Positions 40,670 to 49,356 are shown, counted from the stretch's first letter. The stretch is DNA of 64,000 bases from RH-AL1 sp965277735 (GCA_965277735.1 CBDIDO010000003.1:1984001-2048000); one strand, 5' to 3'. Notes: generated from the sequence alone by a model not told the origin. Made by a program: numbers and translations.

Positions 40670-41899
40670 CTACCCGACAGCGTCTGTTTGGATCGCCTGC
40701 CTTTTCGACGACAGGTGCACTACCTTCGGATCTGTCTCCGCCGAGTCGAGGAAGCTGGCCCACGCATCCATGAGCGTGCGGCGCTTTTCAAAGAGGTCGC
40801 CGCGGCGATAGGCGGCTTCCGTCTTGTCGCCGATCGCATGAGCGAGAGCCATTTCGCTTAACTCGTTCGGGAATTGCGTGCGCTCCGAAGCCCAGTCCTT
40901 GAATGTACTTCGGAACCCGTGGACCGTTACGTCGTCATGGCCCAGGCGCCGGAGCACCATTTCCATCGACATGTTGGAGAGGGGGCGGCCACGTTTCGAG
41001 CCAGGGAACACGAAGTCACTGACGCGCAAGCCGGCCATCTCGTCGAGGATCTCGATAGCTCGCGCGGTGAGCGGGACGCGGTGATCGCGCTCGGCCTTCA
41101 TGCGGTCCGCTGGTATCGTCCAGAGCTTTCGGTCGACGGCAGGTTCGGGCCAAGGCGCCTCGAGGGTCTCACTCGTCCTCGCCGCCGTGAGAATGGTGTA
41201 CTCGAGCGCGCGGGCCGCGATGCCCTTAGCCGCGCGCAGCTTGGCCATAAACGCCGGCACGTCGTCGATCGCCATTGCGGGATGGTGTCCCCGGGACTGC
41301 TTGGAGCGCTTCGGCAATATCTGATCGAGGTGGCCGCGCCACTCCGCCGGATTATCGCCTGAGCGGAGCCCTGCAGCCTTGGCAGCGTCGAGCACCGCCT
41401 CGATCCGGCCGCGGACGCGCGAAGCAGTCTCCGGCTTGGTCGACCAGATCGGCTTGAGGACCGCGAGCACGTCGGCTGTCGCTATCTGGTCGATCCGCTT
41501 ATTCGACAGAGAGCCGGCATGTGTCTTGAGCGTGTTGCCCCACTGGGACCGATGCTTCTCGTTGCGCCATCCGGCGCCTTTTAGTTTGATGTGCTCTTCG
41601 GCGAAGGCGCCAAAGGTCGGCTTAGCGACATCGACGCTCCTTGCGTCGAGCGGGTCAACACCGGCCCGAACCGACCGGCGGTGCTGGGCAGCCAGCTCGC
41701 GCGCCTCGGCAAGAGACACGTCTCGAGCTGGCCCGAGACCCATCTCCCTCTGCCGTCCGCGGATCACATAGAAGAACACCCAAGATCGGGCGCCGGAAGC
41801 ACCGACGACAAGATACAGGTTTGCGCCGTCGGCGTGTCGGCCGGGCTTTTTTAGTGCCGCCACCGATCGGGCGGATAGGCGGTTGGCCTGCCGTGGCAT
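40670..41899 (-). CDS. int: P4-type tyrosine integrase
   Basis: This 409-residue recombinase has an N-terminal DUF4102-like arm-binding domain (LSARSVAALKKPGRHADGANLYLVV). The catalytic core has Arg in LTAARTSE, HGFR, the second His in LAHAIGD and the nucleophile Tyr in EAAYRRGD. The gene reads away from the adjacent tRNA-Ser, whose 3' end is the integration target. It would integrate and excise the island with an excisionase. Confidence 0.92.
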   Translation of the reverse strand: MPRQANRLSARSVAALKKPGRHADGANLYLVVGASGARSWVFFYVIRGRQREMGLGPARDVSLAEARELAAQHRRSVRAGVDPLDARSVDVAKPTFGAFAEEHIKLKGAGWRNEKHRSQWGNTLKTHAGSLSNKRIDQIATADVLAVLKPIWSTKPETASRVRGRIEAVLDAAKAAGLRSGDNPAEWRGHLDQILPKRSKQSRGHHPAMAIDDVPAFMAKLRAAKGIAARALEYTILTAARTSETLEAPWPEPAVDRKLWTIPADRMKAERDHRVPLTARAIEILDEMAGLRVSDFVFPGSKRGRPLSNMSMEMVLRRLGHDDVTVHGFRSTFKDWASERTQFPNELSEMALAHAIGDKTEAAYRRGDLFEKRRTLMDAWASFLDSAETDPKVVHLSSKRQAIQTDAVG

Positions 41900-41910
41900 T
41901 GCGGCGATCC

Positions 41911-42036
41911 CCTAGGGCCTTCCCTAGTTCTAGCCGCGACACTGCGCGAACCAATGCGAACCGTCAAGGATGGTGCGGACCATTTTGCAGAGGGAGAAAT
42001 GAGGGCGGCGCGACCCATGACGAACCGCTGCGAACT
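41911..42036. repeat. Right arm-type repeats of the integrase
   Basis: CCTAG boxes start 12 bp apart (41911, 41923). Two GCGAACC-N3-GCGAACC-type pairs follow: one exact (41946-41962) and one with end mismatches (ACGAACC...GCGAACT, 42020-42036). They mirror the left-end repeats in order and spacing and lie between int and the tRNA. Confidence 0.65.
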
Positions 42037-42042
42037 GTCGGT

Positions 42043-42133
42043 TGGCGGAAAGGGTGGGATTCGAACCCACGGTGGGCTTGCACCCACGGCGGTTTTCAAG
42101 ACCGCTGCCTTAAAACCACTCGGCCACCTTTCC
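42043..42133 (-). tRNA. tRNA-Ser (anticodon UGA)
   Basis: The 91-nt minus-strand gene begins GGAAAGG and ends CCTTTCCGCCA with an encoded CCA. The anticodon arm is GCGGT-CTTGAAA-ACCGC, giving anticodon TGA. A long variable arm (GTGGGTGCAAGCCCAC) is typical of tRNA-Ser. The last 14 nt form attR, since they are repeated at 24525-24538, so insertion left the tRNA intact. Confidence 0.95.
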
Positions 42134-42400
42134 GCGTTCGACCACCGTCGAAGGGCAACGGCGCGCATCTGCGATGCCGTCGATAGGCTACTGGCTACAG
42201 ACTAGGCTCGTGGCGCACAAGATGGCGGAAAGCTCAGGCCGCCCCGGTCCGTGACGCCTGGAAAAGGGGCGCGGCAAAAGCGGCGACCTGTGTCCGCGTT
42301 GTCGACTTGACGGAGTGGATCGGGCATCGTGCCGGCGCGCGACGGGATGCGGCGTGACACGCACCACGATCGAGCCGTTCGGACGGGAAGGAACACGTCG

Positions 42401-42934
42401 ATGGTGAAACTCGCCTGGCTCGCGCTCGCGCTGACCCTCACGGCCGCGCCCGCCCATGCCGCGCTGAAGCCGGGCGATCCTGCGCCGACGTTTCAGGTCG
42501 AGGCGGCGAAGGGCGGCAAGACGTTTTCGTTCGACCTCGCGAACGCGCTGAAGAAGGGGCCGGTCGTGCTCTATTTCTACCCGAAATCCTTCACGAGCAC
42601 CTGCACGGTCGAGGCGCACGAGTTCGCCGACAACATGCCGAACTTCCAGGCGGCGGGCGCCAGCGTGCTCGGCATCTCGGGCGACGGGATCGACACGCAG
42701 AAGGAGTTCTCGGCCAAGGAATGCCGCGATACGTTTCCGGTCGGCGCCGATCCGGACTTCAGCGTCATCAAGGCCTACGATGCCTCGTTCGCCGGCTTCT
42801 TCGCCAAGCGCATCTCCTACGTGATCTCGCCCGGCGGCACGATCCTTGAGGCGCACGAGGACTCCGGCGCCGACAGCCATATTCAGACGGCGCTCGACGC
42901 GGTGCGGCAATGGCAGGCGGCGCACGGGAAGTAG
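42401..42934 (+). CDS. Exported peroxiredoxin (BCP type)
   Basis: A signal peptide (MVKLAWLALALTLTAAPAHA) precedes an AhpC/TSA domain. The peroxidatic Cys is in LYFYPKSFTSTCTVEAHEF, replacing the usual TPGCT by TSTCT, and a possible resolving Cys is in FSAKECRDTF. It reduces periplasmic hydroperoxides. The ATG at 42401 gives 177 residues. It is followed by a palindromic repeat. Confidence 0.85.
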   Translation: MVKLAWLALALTLTAAPAHAALKPGDPAPTFQVEAAKGGKTFSFDLANALKKGPVVLYFYPKSFTSTCTVEAHEFADNMPNFQAAGASVLGISGDGIDTQKEFSAKECRDTFPVGADPDFSVIKAYDASFAGFFAKRISYVISPGGTILEAHEDSGADSHIQTALDAVRQWQAAHGK

Positions 42935-42944
42935 CCGACGCGCC

Positions 42945-43052
42945 GTCGTTCCGGGGCGAACGCAGCGAGAACCCGGAACCGGGGCGCGTTTCCGGATCTC
43001 GTAAGCGGAAGAGCGCCGGTTCCGGGTTCGCCTTCGGCGCCCCGGAAGGACG
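42945..43052. repeat. Palindromic intergenic repeat, copy 2
   Basis: CGTTCCGGGGCGAACGCAGC...GAACCCGGAACC on the left pairs with GGTTCCGGGTTCGCC...GGCGCCCCGGAA on the right. It is related to the element at 19281-19376 and also lies between convergent genes. Confidence 0.7.
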
Positions 43053-43063
43053 TTGGGTGCAGC

Positions 43064-43450
43064 CTACTTCGAGCGGACCCAGTTGGTGGTCTTGCAGATC
43101 ATGCCGCCGAGCGCGCAGCCTTTGGTGACGAGATGGCTGCCGGACATGGTCATCGAGCCGTCGTAGTCGCGGCCGTCCTCCGGATTGTGGGCGCTGCCGG
43201 TCCAGGAGTTGGGGCCGCTCTGGCCCATGCCGAAGAAGACCTGCTGGCCGACCTGCGCCGGGCTCTTGCCGGGGTCGCGAAGCCAGACGATGGAGCCGCA
43301 ATAGCCGCCGCCGCAAGGCCCGAAGCGGACCTTGGCCGCGCCGTCGCTGCGCATCCACACGCCACCGGGGTCGCCGGCGAAAGCCGGGGCTGAGAAAGCG
43401 CCGAGCAGAAGCGCGGCGGCGGCGGCTGTTGACAGTGCTGTCAATCGCAT
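43064..43450 (-). CDS. DUF2147 family exported protein
   Basis: A signal peptide (MRLTALSTAAAAALLLGAFSAPAFA) precedes a 100-residue domain. The domain starts GDPGGVWMRSDGAAKVRFGPCGGGYCGSIVWLRD and ends in GGMICKTTNWVR. The G-W-x-x-x-x-G...I...CG pattern is diagnostic of DUF2147, a small periplasmic beta-barrel of unknown role. The start at 43450 is chosen. Confidence 0.85.
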   Translation of the reverse strand: MRLTALSTAAAAALLLGAFSAPAFAGDPGGVWMRSDGAAKVRFGPCGGGYCGSIVWLRDPGKSPAQVGQQVFFGMGQSGPNSWTGSAHNPEDGRDYDGSMTMSGSHLVTKGCALGGMICKTTNWVRSK

Positions 43451-43522
43451 TTCGTGTCCTCCCAAGACAGATCGGGCGTACCGACTTTTCGAAGGGTCAA
43501 CAATCCGTCGGCCGGGAGAGCC

Positions 43523-43930
43523 CTACGAAAGGGAGGCGATCGCGGCGATCGCGGCCTCGCAGACGGCGACATCGGCATCCGGCGTGCCGCCCGAGGAGCC
43601 CACCCCGCCGACGACCGTGCCGTCGAAGACGAGCGGCAGGCCGCCGGTCAGCGGCAGGCGGCCGGGGAAGGCGAGCAGGGCGGGATTGGCCGGGATCGCC
43701 GCCTGCAGCTCCTCCGTCGGCTGCCAGACGATCGCCGCGGTGCGCGCTTTCATCCAGGCCGCCTCAGGCGTGTGCAGGCGCGCGCCGTCGAGCCGCTGCA
43801 GGGCGAGAAGCACCCCGGATTCGTCGACGATGGCGATCGACACTTCGAGGCCGTGGCGCTCGGCCTCGGCGCGAGCGGCCCGCAGCAATGTCTCCGCGTC
43901 GGCAGCGGTGAGGGCGGGGCGTCTCTTCAT
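43523..43930 (-). CDS. GlcG/HbpS-family haem-binding-like protein
   Basis: The 135-residue protein has LEVSIAIVDESGVLLALQRLDGARLHTPEAAWMKARTAA and LPLTGGLPLVFDGTVVGGVGSSGGTPDADVAVCEAAI, the hallmark of the GlcG/HbpS fold. Members bind haem or small organics; in glycolate operons the role is unclear. Its ATG overlaps the stop of the preceding gene (ATGA), so it is coupled to it. Confidence 0.85.
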   Translation of the reverse strand: MKRRPALTAADAETLLRAARAEAERHGLEVSIAIVDESGVLLALQRLDGARLHTPEAAWMKARTAAIVWQPTEELQAAIPANPALLAFPGRLPLTGGLPLVFDGTVVGGVGSSGGTPDADVAVCEAAIAAIASLS

Positions 43931-44262
43931 GCTGCCGGCGACAACACGGTCGCCTCCATCACGTAATGGTAGAAGGTGCCGGTGAAGAGCGTCATCACCT
44001 CGAGCGTCTTCTCGTGCGATTCCGGCCGGATCGACGAGGCCATACACTCGTCGATCGCCTTCGGGTCGGGGAAATCCATCTCGAGGATCATCGGGATCGG
44101 CCGCGCCGTATCGTCGGCGGAGAGACGCCGTTGCACGCGCACCGCGGTGACGCCGGGAAAGCGTCGCCACAGGGGCTCGAGCTCGTCGCGCACGCGGGCG
44201 AAGAACGCCTCCTCCTTGCCGGCTTCGATCGTGCCTTCGTAGATCGCCGTTCGCGTCAGCAT
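43927..44262 (-). CDS. Small dimeric alpha/beta-barrel-like protein
   Basis: The 111-residue product begins MLTRTAIYEGTIEAGKEEAF and includes ELEPLWRRFPGVTAVRVQRRL. This resembles the ferredoxin-like dimeric barrels of EthD or antibiotic monooxygenase-type proteins. It is located between acetoacetyl-CoA synthetase and the GlcG-like gene on the same strand, 18 bp after the former. Function is not assigned. Confidence 0.7.
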   Translation of the reverse strand: MLTRTAIYEGTIEAGKEEAFFARVRDELEPLWRRFPGVTAVRVQRRLSADDTARPIPMILEMDFPDPKAIDECMASSIRPESHEKTLEVMTLFTGTFYHYVMEATVLSPAA

Positions 44263-44279
44263 CGTCGGTCCCTTTCGGC

Positions 44280-46256
44280 TCAGCTCTTCAAGTCGGCAAC
44301 GTCGCGGAAATAATCCAGCGCCTCCGGATTGGCGAGGGCGTCGGCGTTCTTCACCTCGCGGCCATTGACGAGGTCGCGCACGGCGATCTCGACGATCTTG
44401 CCGGATTTCGTGCGCGGGATATCGGGCACCGCGATCACCTTCGCCGGCACGTGGCGCGGCGTCGCGCCGGTGCGGATCGCGCGCTTGATGCGGTCGACCA
44501 GCGCGTCGTCGAGCTTGGCGCCGGGCTGCATCCGCACGAACAGCACGATGCGCGTGTCGTGGTCGAACGCCTGGCCGATCGCCAGCGACTCGGCGACCTC
44601 CTCGATGCCTTCGACCTGCGCGTAAATCTCCGCGGTACCGATGCGCACGCCGCCCGGGTTCAGCGTCGCATCCGAGCGGCCGTGGATCACGTAGCCGCCG
44701 TGCTCCGTCACCTCGGCGAAGTCGCCGTGGTGCCAGACGTTGTCGAAGCGCGCGTAATAGGCGTCGAAATAGCGCGACCCGTCGGCATCGTTCCAGAAGC
44801 CGAGCGGCATCGACGGGAAGGCCTTGGTGCAGACGAGCTCGCCCTTGACGCCGGGCGGCGTCGGCTTGCCGTCGTCGTCCCAGATCTCGACCGCCATGCC
44901 GAGCGTGGGCGCCTCGATCTCGCCGACGCGCACCGCGCCGAGCGGGTTGCCGCCGACGAAGGACGCGCAGAGATCGGTGCCGCCCGAGGTCGAGACCAGG
45001 TGCACGTCGGGCGCGATCTTCTCGTAGACGTAGGCGTAGTTGGCGGGCGCCAGCGGCGAGCCGGTCGAGGCGACGACGCGCAGGTCCGAGAGGTCGCGGC
45101 TGCGCGCGTCGATGCCGGCTTTGCGCAGCGCGTCGATCCAGCGCGCCGAGGTGCCGAGCAGCGTGAAGCGCTCGCGCTCGGCATAATCGAGGATCACGTC
45201 CCGCGTCGGGTGGAACGGCGAGCCCTCGTAGAGCATCACTGTGGCGCCGGCCGACAGCGCCGAGGCGAGCCAGTTCCACATCATCCAGCTCAGCGTCGTG
45301 AACCAGTAGACGCGGTCGCGAGGCTTTATGTCGCAGTGCAGCCGGTGCTCCTTGGCGTGCTGCACGATGAGGCTCGCGCGATGCACGATGCACTTCGGCA
45401 CGCCCGTCGTGCCCGACGAGAACAGGATGTAGAGCGGGTGGTCTGCGGGCAGGCGCAGGAAGGTGGGGTCGCTTGCGGGGTAGGGCGCGAGGAAGGCTTC
45501 GAGCCCGACGATCCTGTCATGCGCCGGCAACGTCTCGCCGAGATAGGGCACGACGACGACCCGGCGCAGCGAGGGCAGTCGCTCGACGATCTCGGCGACC
45601 TTGTCGAGGATGACATGGGTCTTGCCGGCGTAATGATAGCCGTCGCAGGTGACGAGGACGACGGGCTCGATCTGCCCGAAGCGGTCGACGACGCCGGACG
45701 GCCCGAAGTCGGGCGAGGCGCAGGACCAGGTCGCGCCGAGCCCGACCGCGGCGAGCATGAAGGCGATCGCCTCGGGGAGGTTGGGCAGCAAACCGGCGAC
45801 GCGGTCGCCCGGCTTGACGTCCGCCGCGGCGAGGCCCTGCTGGATGCGCGACACGAGGGCGGCGAGCTCGTCCCACGAGAGCCGGCGGCGGACCTTGTCC
45901 TCGCATTCGAAGACGATGGCGTCGTCGCTGCCGCGCTTCCAGAGCAGGTTCTCGGCGAAGTTCAGCGTGGCGTCCGGAAAGAACCGCCAGTCCTTGATGT
46001 GCGCGGCCGTCTCGATGATGCGGGCGCCCTTGTCGCCGCGAATCTCAGCGAAGTCCCACATCGCGTCCCAGAAGGCCTCCGGTGCCGCGATCGACCAGGC
46101 GTGGAGCGCAGGGAAATCTTGCAGGGAATGGCCCGCGCGCGCCTCGCCGAAGCGGCGGAACCGCTCCATCTCGCTCGCTTGGGCGATCTCCGGCGAGGGG
46201 CGCCAGATGATCTCGTTCTCCTGCGGCGCGCGGGTCGGCTCGGTCGTCGTGGTCAT
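44280..46256 (-). CDS. aacS: Acetoacetyl-CoA synthetase
   Basis: This AMP-forming ligase activates acetoacetate to acetoacetyl-CoA, feeding PHB/ketone-body metabolism. The N-terminus WRPSPEIAQASEMERFRRF is typical of AacS. The P-loop YILFSSGTTGVPKCIVH, the adenylate region STSGGTDLCASFVGGNP, and the C-terminal domain with GRSDATLNPGGVRIGTAEIY and the acylation Lys in RTKSGKIVEI are all visible. The start is at 46256 (MTTTTEPT), giving 658 residues, normal for the family. Confidence 0.92.
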   Translation of the reverse strand: MTTTTEPTRAPQENEIIWRPSPEIAQASEMERFRRFGEARAGHSLQDFPALHAWSIAAPEAFWDAMWDFAEIRGDKGARIIETAAHIKDWRFFPDATLNFAENLLWKRGSDDAIVFECEDKVRRRLSWDELAALVSRIQQGLAAADVKPGDRVAGLLPNLPEAIAFMLAAVGLGATWSCASPDFGPSGVVDRFGQIEPVVLVTCDGYHYAGKTHVILDKVAEIVERLPSLRRVVVVPYLGETLPAHDRIVGLEAFLAPYPASDPTFLRLPADHPLYILFSSGTTGVPKCIVHRASLIVQHAKEHRLHCDIKPRDRVYWFTTLSWMMWNWLASALSAGATVMLYEGSPFHPTRDVILDYAERERFTLLGTSARWIDALRKAGIDARSRDLSDLRVVASTGSPLAPANYAYVYEKIAPDVHLVSTSGGTDLCASFVGGNPLGAVRVGEIEAPTLGMAVEIWDDDGKPTPPGVKGELVCTKAFPSMPLGFWNDADGSRYFDAYYARFDNVWHHGDFAEVTEHGGYVIHGRSDATLNPGGVRIGTAEIYAQVEGIEEVAESLAIGQAFDHDTRIVLFVRMQPGAKLDDALVDRIKRAIRTGATPRHVPAKVIAVPDIPRTKSGKIVEIAVRDLVNGREVKNADALANPEALDYFRDVADLKS

Positions 46257-46345
46257 GTTGGCGTGCCCATGGCGTGCGTCTTTCGACGAGAGCAGAGCGC
46301 GACACCCCGACAGGGTCAAGCCGTTCCGGCCTGGCCGAAGACCGC

Positions 46346-46723
46346 CTATTTCGCGGTCGTCGACCCCAGCGAGGCGTAGTAGGCGGCGAGGTCCGCGATG
46401 TCCGCGTCGGAGAGCTTAGGCGCGACGAGGCTCATCATGTCGTTCTTGCGCGCGCCGGACTTGTAGTCGTTGAGCGCGGAGACGAGGTAGATCGGATTCT
46501 GCCCCGCGAGGTTCGGCGCGTCGGGCAGCTTCGCCTTGCCGTCGATGCCGTGGCAGGCCGCGCAGCGCTTGGCCTTGGTGTGCCCGGCCGCGACATCCCC
46601 AGCAGCCCACGTCGGCGTCGTGAGCGGGATGAAGGCTGTGAGCGCGGCACAGAGGACGATTGCGGAGGGAGGACGCCGACTCTTGCGCTCGGCCGAGCTG
46701 GATCCGCCTTGATGTTTGGTCAT
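46346..46723 (-). CDS. Class I cytochrome c
   Basis: A signal or anchor segment (residues about 20-41, IVLCAALTAFIPLTTPTWA) precedes a single haem site RCAACHG near residue 54 and a distal Met in KNDMMSLVAPKLS. The 125-residue protein is a soluble or membrane-anchored periplasmic electron carrier. It is located upstream of aacS on the same strand, but its partners may be the nearby sugar dehydrogenase or other periplasmic redox enzymes. Confidence 0.88.
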   Translation of the reverse strand: MTKHQGGSSSAERKSRRPPSAIVLCAALTAFIPLTTPTWAAGDVAAGHTKAKRCAACHGIDGKAKLPDAPNLAGQNPIYLVSALNDYKSGARKNDMMSLVAPKLSDADIADLAAYYASLGSTTAK

Positions 46724-46796
46724 TGTTTCGCTCCCGTCGCCAACCTATGCGGGACGGCAGCGATCAAGCCAAGAGAAGGGCGCTTGGAATCGCAAG

Positions 46797-47390
46797 TCAG
46801 ACTGCGGGGCCATCCGTCAGGGTTGTCGCCGCCAGGAACTTCTCGAGGTTCGCATGTGCCTGCTCGAGGGTGCTCGCAGTCGAGGCGATCTGAAGCAGGA
46901 TCGGGCCGGCGAAAATCTCGTCGTAGGCGACGAAGGCGACCTTGCCATCCACGACTCGTTTGGCGTCGATGAAAACGGCGGGTCGATCGAGCGCCGTTCC
47001 CACCTGGCTGCGCAAGAACTCCTGATGCCGCTTGCCGTCCGACAGGACGTTCTGCTTGGCGTCGTCGGCGAGGAAGTTCTTCGGCACGTCGACGAGGGCG
47101 AAATGCTGGAGAGCCTCGGGATCGGGATGGCGTGCCAACGGCGGCCGATTCCGGAACACCACGACCTCCGGTTCCGCACAAGCGAGCGGCTTGCAGCGAA
47201 ATGCCGCCATGCCAACGTTCTGCGTGGCCAGCTCCCAGTCGACGGGCGTTCGCGTAAGGCGCCGCACGCCGCCAGGCGGGATCGGCGCGGGCGCGCCTGC
47301 GGCGAGCTGCTGGCCATCGGTGCAGCCTGTGAGGCATGACAGCGCGAATAGGACGAGTGCAAACGTCTTGGGATTGATCGACGCTATCAT
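46797..47390 (-). CDS. Lipoprotein of unknown function
   Basis: A lipoprotein signal peptide with lipobox LTGC near residue 20 (ALVLFALSCLTGCTDG) is followed by about 175 residues. These include TPVDWELATQNVGMAAFRCKPLACAEPEVVVF and a C-terminal helix STASTLEQAHANLEKFL. The start at MIASINPKTF (47390) is used. No family is recognised. Outer- or inner-membrane-anchored periplasmic localisation is inferred. Confidence 0.75.
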   Translation of the reverse strand: MIASINPKTFALVLFALSCLTGCTDGQQLAAGAPAPIPPGGVRRLTRTPVDWELATQNVGMAAFRCKPLACAEPEVVVFRNRPPLARHPDPEALQHFALVDVPKNFLADDAKQNVLSDGKRHQEFLRSQVGTALDRPAVFIDAKRVVDGKVAFVAYDEIFAGPILLQIASTASTLEQAHANLEKFLAATTLTDGPAV

Positions 47391-47582
47391 GCGACACCTG
47401 CTTGGCAACCCGCCGACTTAGGGCGCGCAGCGTCGGATCGTCCAGTTGCCTTTCGGGTCGTGCGAAACGGTTTGACGTCACTGCGACTCCGCAGCCACAG
47501 GCTGTATTCCGCGAGCCGTTCGCTTTTTGGTATGCAAGTCGTCTGCAGCACGCGAGGCGCCGCAGACGATAGCGGCGGACGG

Positions 47583-48827
47583 CTACTCGCCGTCGTAGGT
47601 GATGCGGTAGATCGCACCGGCGAAGTCGTCGGAGACGAGCAGCGAGCCGTCGCGCAGCTGCTCGACATCGACCGGACGACCCGAGTACGAGCCCTCGGAA
47701 TCGAGCCAGCCCTCGGCGAAGGGCTCGCTCTTGCCCTTGCCGTCCTTGTCGACGGTGGTGATCATGACGCGGGCGCCGACCGGCTCGGTGCGGTTCCACG
47801 AGCCGTGCTGCGCCGAGAAGATCGCGCCCTTGTACTTCTCTGGGAACATGTGGCCCGTGTAGACGGTCATGCCGAGGTCGGCTGCGTGCGCGACCTCCTC
47901 GACGACGGGGAAGACGACGTCGGCCGGCGGCGTGTCCTTCGCGTATTCCTTGGTGCGGGTGTGGCCACCGCCGTACCACGGGAAGCCGAAGTTCTGGCCG
48001 GCCTTCGTCGCGTGGTTGATCTCGCCGGGCGGGATGTCGTCACCCATGCCGTCGACCTGGTTGTCGGTGAACCAGAGCGTCTTGTCCTTGGGGTCGAAGG
48101 CGAGGCCGACCGAGTTGCGGACGCCGTGCGCGAAGATCTCGCGGTTCTTGCCGTCGGCGGCGTCCATGCGGATGATGGCGCCGACGCCTTCCTTGACGAA
48201 CTCGGCCTCCCTGTCCGGCGGCGGCACGTTGTAGGGCTGGCCGACCGTCACATAGACCTTCTTGTCCGGTCCGACCTTGCAGTAGCGGAACGTGTGGTTG
48301 AAGCTCTCGGCATCCTTCGGGATCAGCTCGCCCTGCTTGACCAGCTCGCCGACCGCGACGTCGCCGCCCTCGAAGAAGAACTCGGCCGCGGGAAACGACA
48401 GGACGCGGTTCTGCTCGGCGGAGATCAGGAAGCCGTCCTTCGTGAAGCAGACGCCGGTCGGCATCGTCTTCGCCAACGTCGGCGCGAATTCCTTCACCTC
48501 GTCGGCGACGCCGCTGTGGCTGCGGTCGACGACGGAATAGATCTTGTCGCGGGTGCCGACGAAGGTGACGACACCCTGCGGGCCGACGGCCATCTCGCGC
48601 GCGCCGGGGACCACCGCATAGAGCTTGATGTGGAAGCCGTCGGGCAGCTTGATCTTCTTCAGCGTGTCCTTGATCGCGTCGACCTCGGGGCCGGTCTGCG
48701 GAAGGTGCGGGATCGCCGCAGCCTTGCCGGTCGATTGCATGTTTCCGAGTGTCTCGATGTTGTCGGCGGCCACCGGCGTCGCGAGCAGGGCGCCGGCCAC
48801 GACGAGCGCGGCACGTGACGTATTCAT
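47583..48827 (-). CDS. PQQ-type (glucose/sorbosone) sugar dehydrogenase
   Basis: This periplasmic beta-propeller dehydrogenase is of the soluble glucose dehydrogenase / sorbosone dehydrogenase family. A signal peptide (MNTSRAALVVAGALLATPVAA) is followed by IKLPDGFHIKLYA, GVVTFVGTRDKIYSV, the HGVRNSVGLAFDP segment holding a catalytic-type His, NFGFPWYGGGH, and HGSWNRTEPVGARV near the cofactor site. The family uses PQQ; PQQ synthesis genes are not in the window. The start is at 48827, giving 414 residues. Confidence 0.88.
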   Translation of the reverse strand: MNTSRAALVVAGALLATPVAADNIETLGNMQSTGKAAAIPHLPQTGPEVDAIKDTLKKIKLPDGFHIKLYAVVPGAREMAVGPQGVVTFVGTRDKIYSVVDRSHSGVADEVKEFAPTLAKTMPTGVCFTKDGFLISAEQNRVLSFPAAEFFFEGGDVAVGELVKQGELIPKDAESFNHTFRYCKVGPDKKVYVTVGQPYNVPPPDREAEFVKEGVGAIIRMDAADGKNREIFAHGVRNSVGLAFDPKDKTLWFTDNQVDGMGDDIPPGEINHATKAGQNFGFPWYGGGHTRTKEYAKDTPPADVVFPVVEEVAHAADLGMTVYTGHMFPEKYKGAIFSAQHGSWNRTEPVGARVMITTVDKDGKGKSEPFAEGWLDSEGSYSGRPVDVEQLRDGSLLVSDDFAGAIYRITYDGE

Positions 48828-49035
48828 GGGTCCCCTCCGATATGCCCTCGCGTCGATTGGTGCGCGCGTAGAGTCATCGCGGAGGCATAATCCTGTACGC
48901 GGGCGAAGCAAGCAGGCCGAACGGGAGGGGTGCGCAGGCATCAGCGTTAATTCCCGGCGTCTCGAAGGCGATCAAACCGATCGCCGCGCTTGCGCGGGCG
49001 CGGCGCCGCCATACATTTTCGTGAAGAGGATCGCG

Positions 49036-49356
49036 ATGCTGCTCGTCCGCCTGCTGCTGTGTTTTGCGATTGTTGCCGTGGCCGCGCAGCCGAGCCGCGC
49101 CGCGACGATCTGCCCGATGCAGGCGCATCAGATGCAGTCGGCCACCGGCTGCGATCACGCGAAGGCCGCGCACGATCATCAGAGGAAGTGCCCGGGCCCG
49201 ATGGCGTGCTGTGCGCCGATGGCGGTTCGCGCAGCACAAATGGCGCTCGTGTCGCCGCACGCTTGGCGTGTGCTCACTCGCGAACGCCCCGACGCCGAGC
49301 GCGACCGCGAGGACGCTTCGCTGGGCAACCCGCTTCGACCTCCGAGATCGTCGTGA
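49036..49356 (+). CDS. Small exported Cys/His/Met-containing protein
   Basis: A signal peptide (MLLVRLLLCFAIVAVAAQPSRA) precedes an 84-residue chain. Its first half holds CPMQAHQMQSATGCDHAKAAHDHQRKCPGPMACCAPM, a dense set of Cys, His and Met suited to metal binding. The cupredoxin gene follows 57 bp downstream on the same strand. A copper-handling role is inferred from residues and context; no family is recognised. Confidence 0.65.
   Translation: MLLVRLLLCFAIVAVAAQPSRAATICPMQAHQMQSATGCDHAKAAHDHQRKCPGPMACCAPMAVRAAQMALVSPHAWRVLTRERPDAERDREDASLGNPLRPPRSS

Larger units (their letters stand above)
24525..42056. mobile_element. 17.5-kb integrated phage-satellite-like island in tRNA-Ser(UGA)
   Basis: Bounds are set by the 14-bp direct repeat of the tRNA 3' end. 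The integrase lies at the tRNA-proximal end, and arm-type repeats occur inside both ends. Content: excisionase-like and other HTH proteins, primase-polymerase/helicase with iteron-like repeats, small-terminase-like protein, SleB hydrolase/virion-type protein, many orphan genes, and cargo including a CtrA homologue, PilZ protein, degenerate receiver and PBECR nuclease. No capsid, portal, tail or large terminase gene was found. The element may be a phage satellite, a strongly reduced prophage, or a plasmid-like integrative element. Confidence 0.8.
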
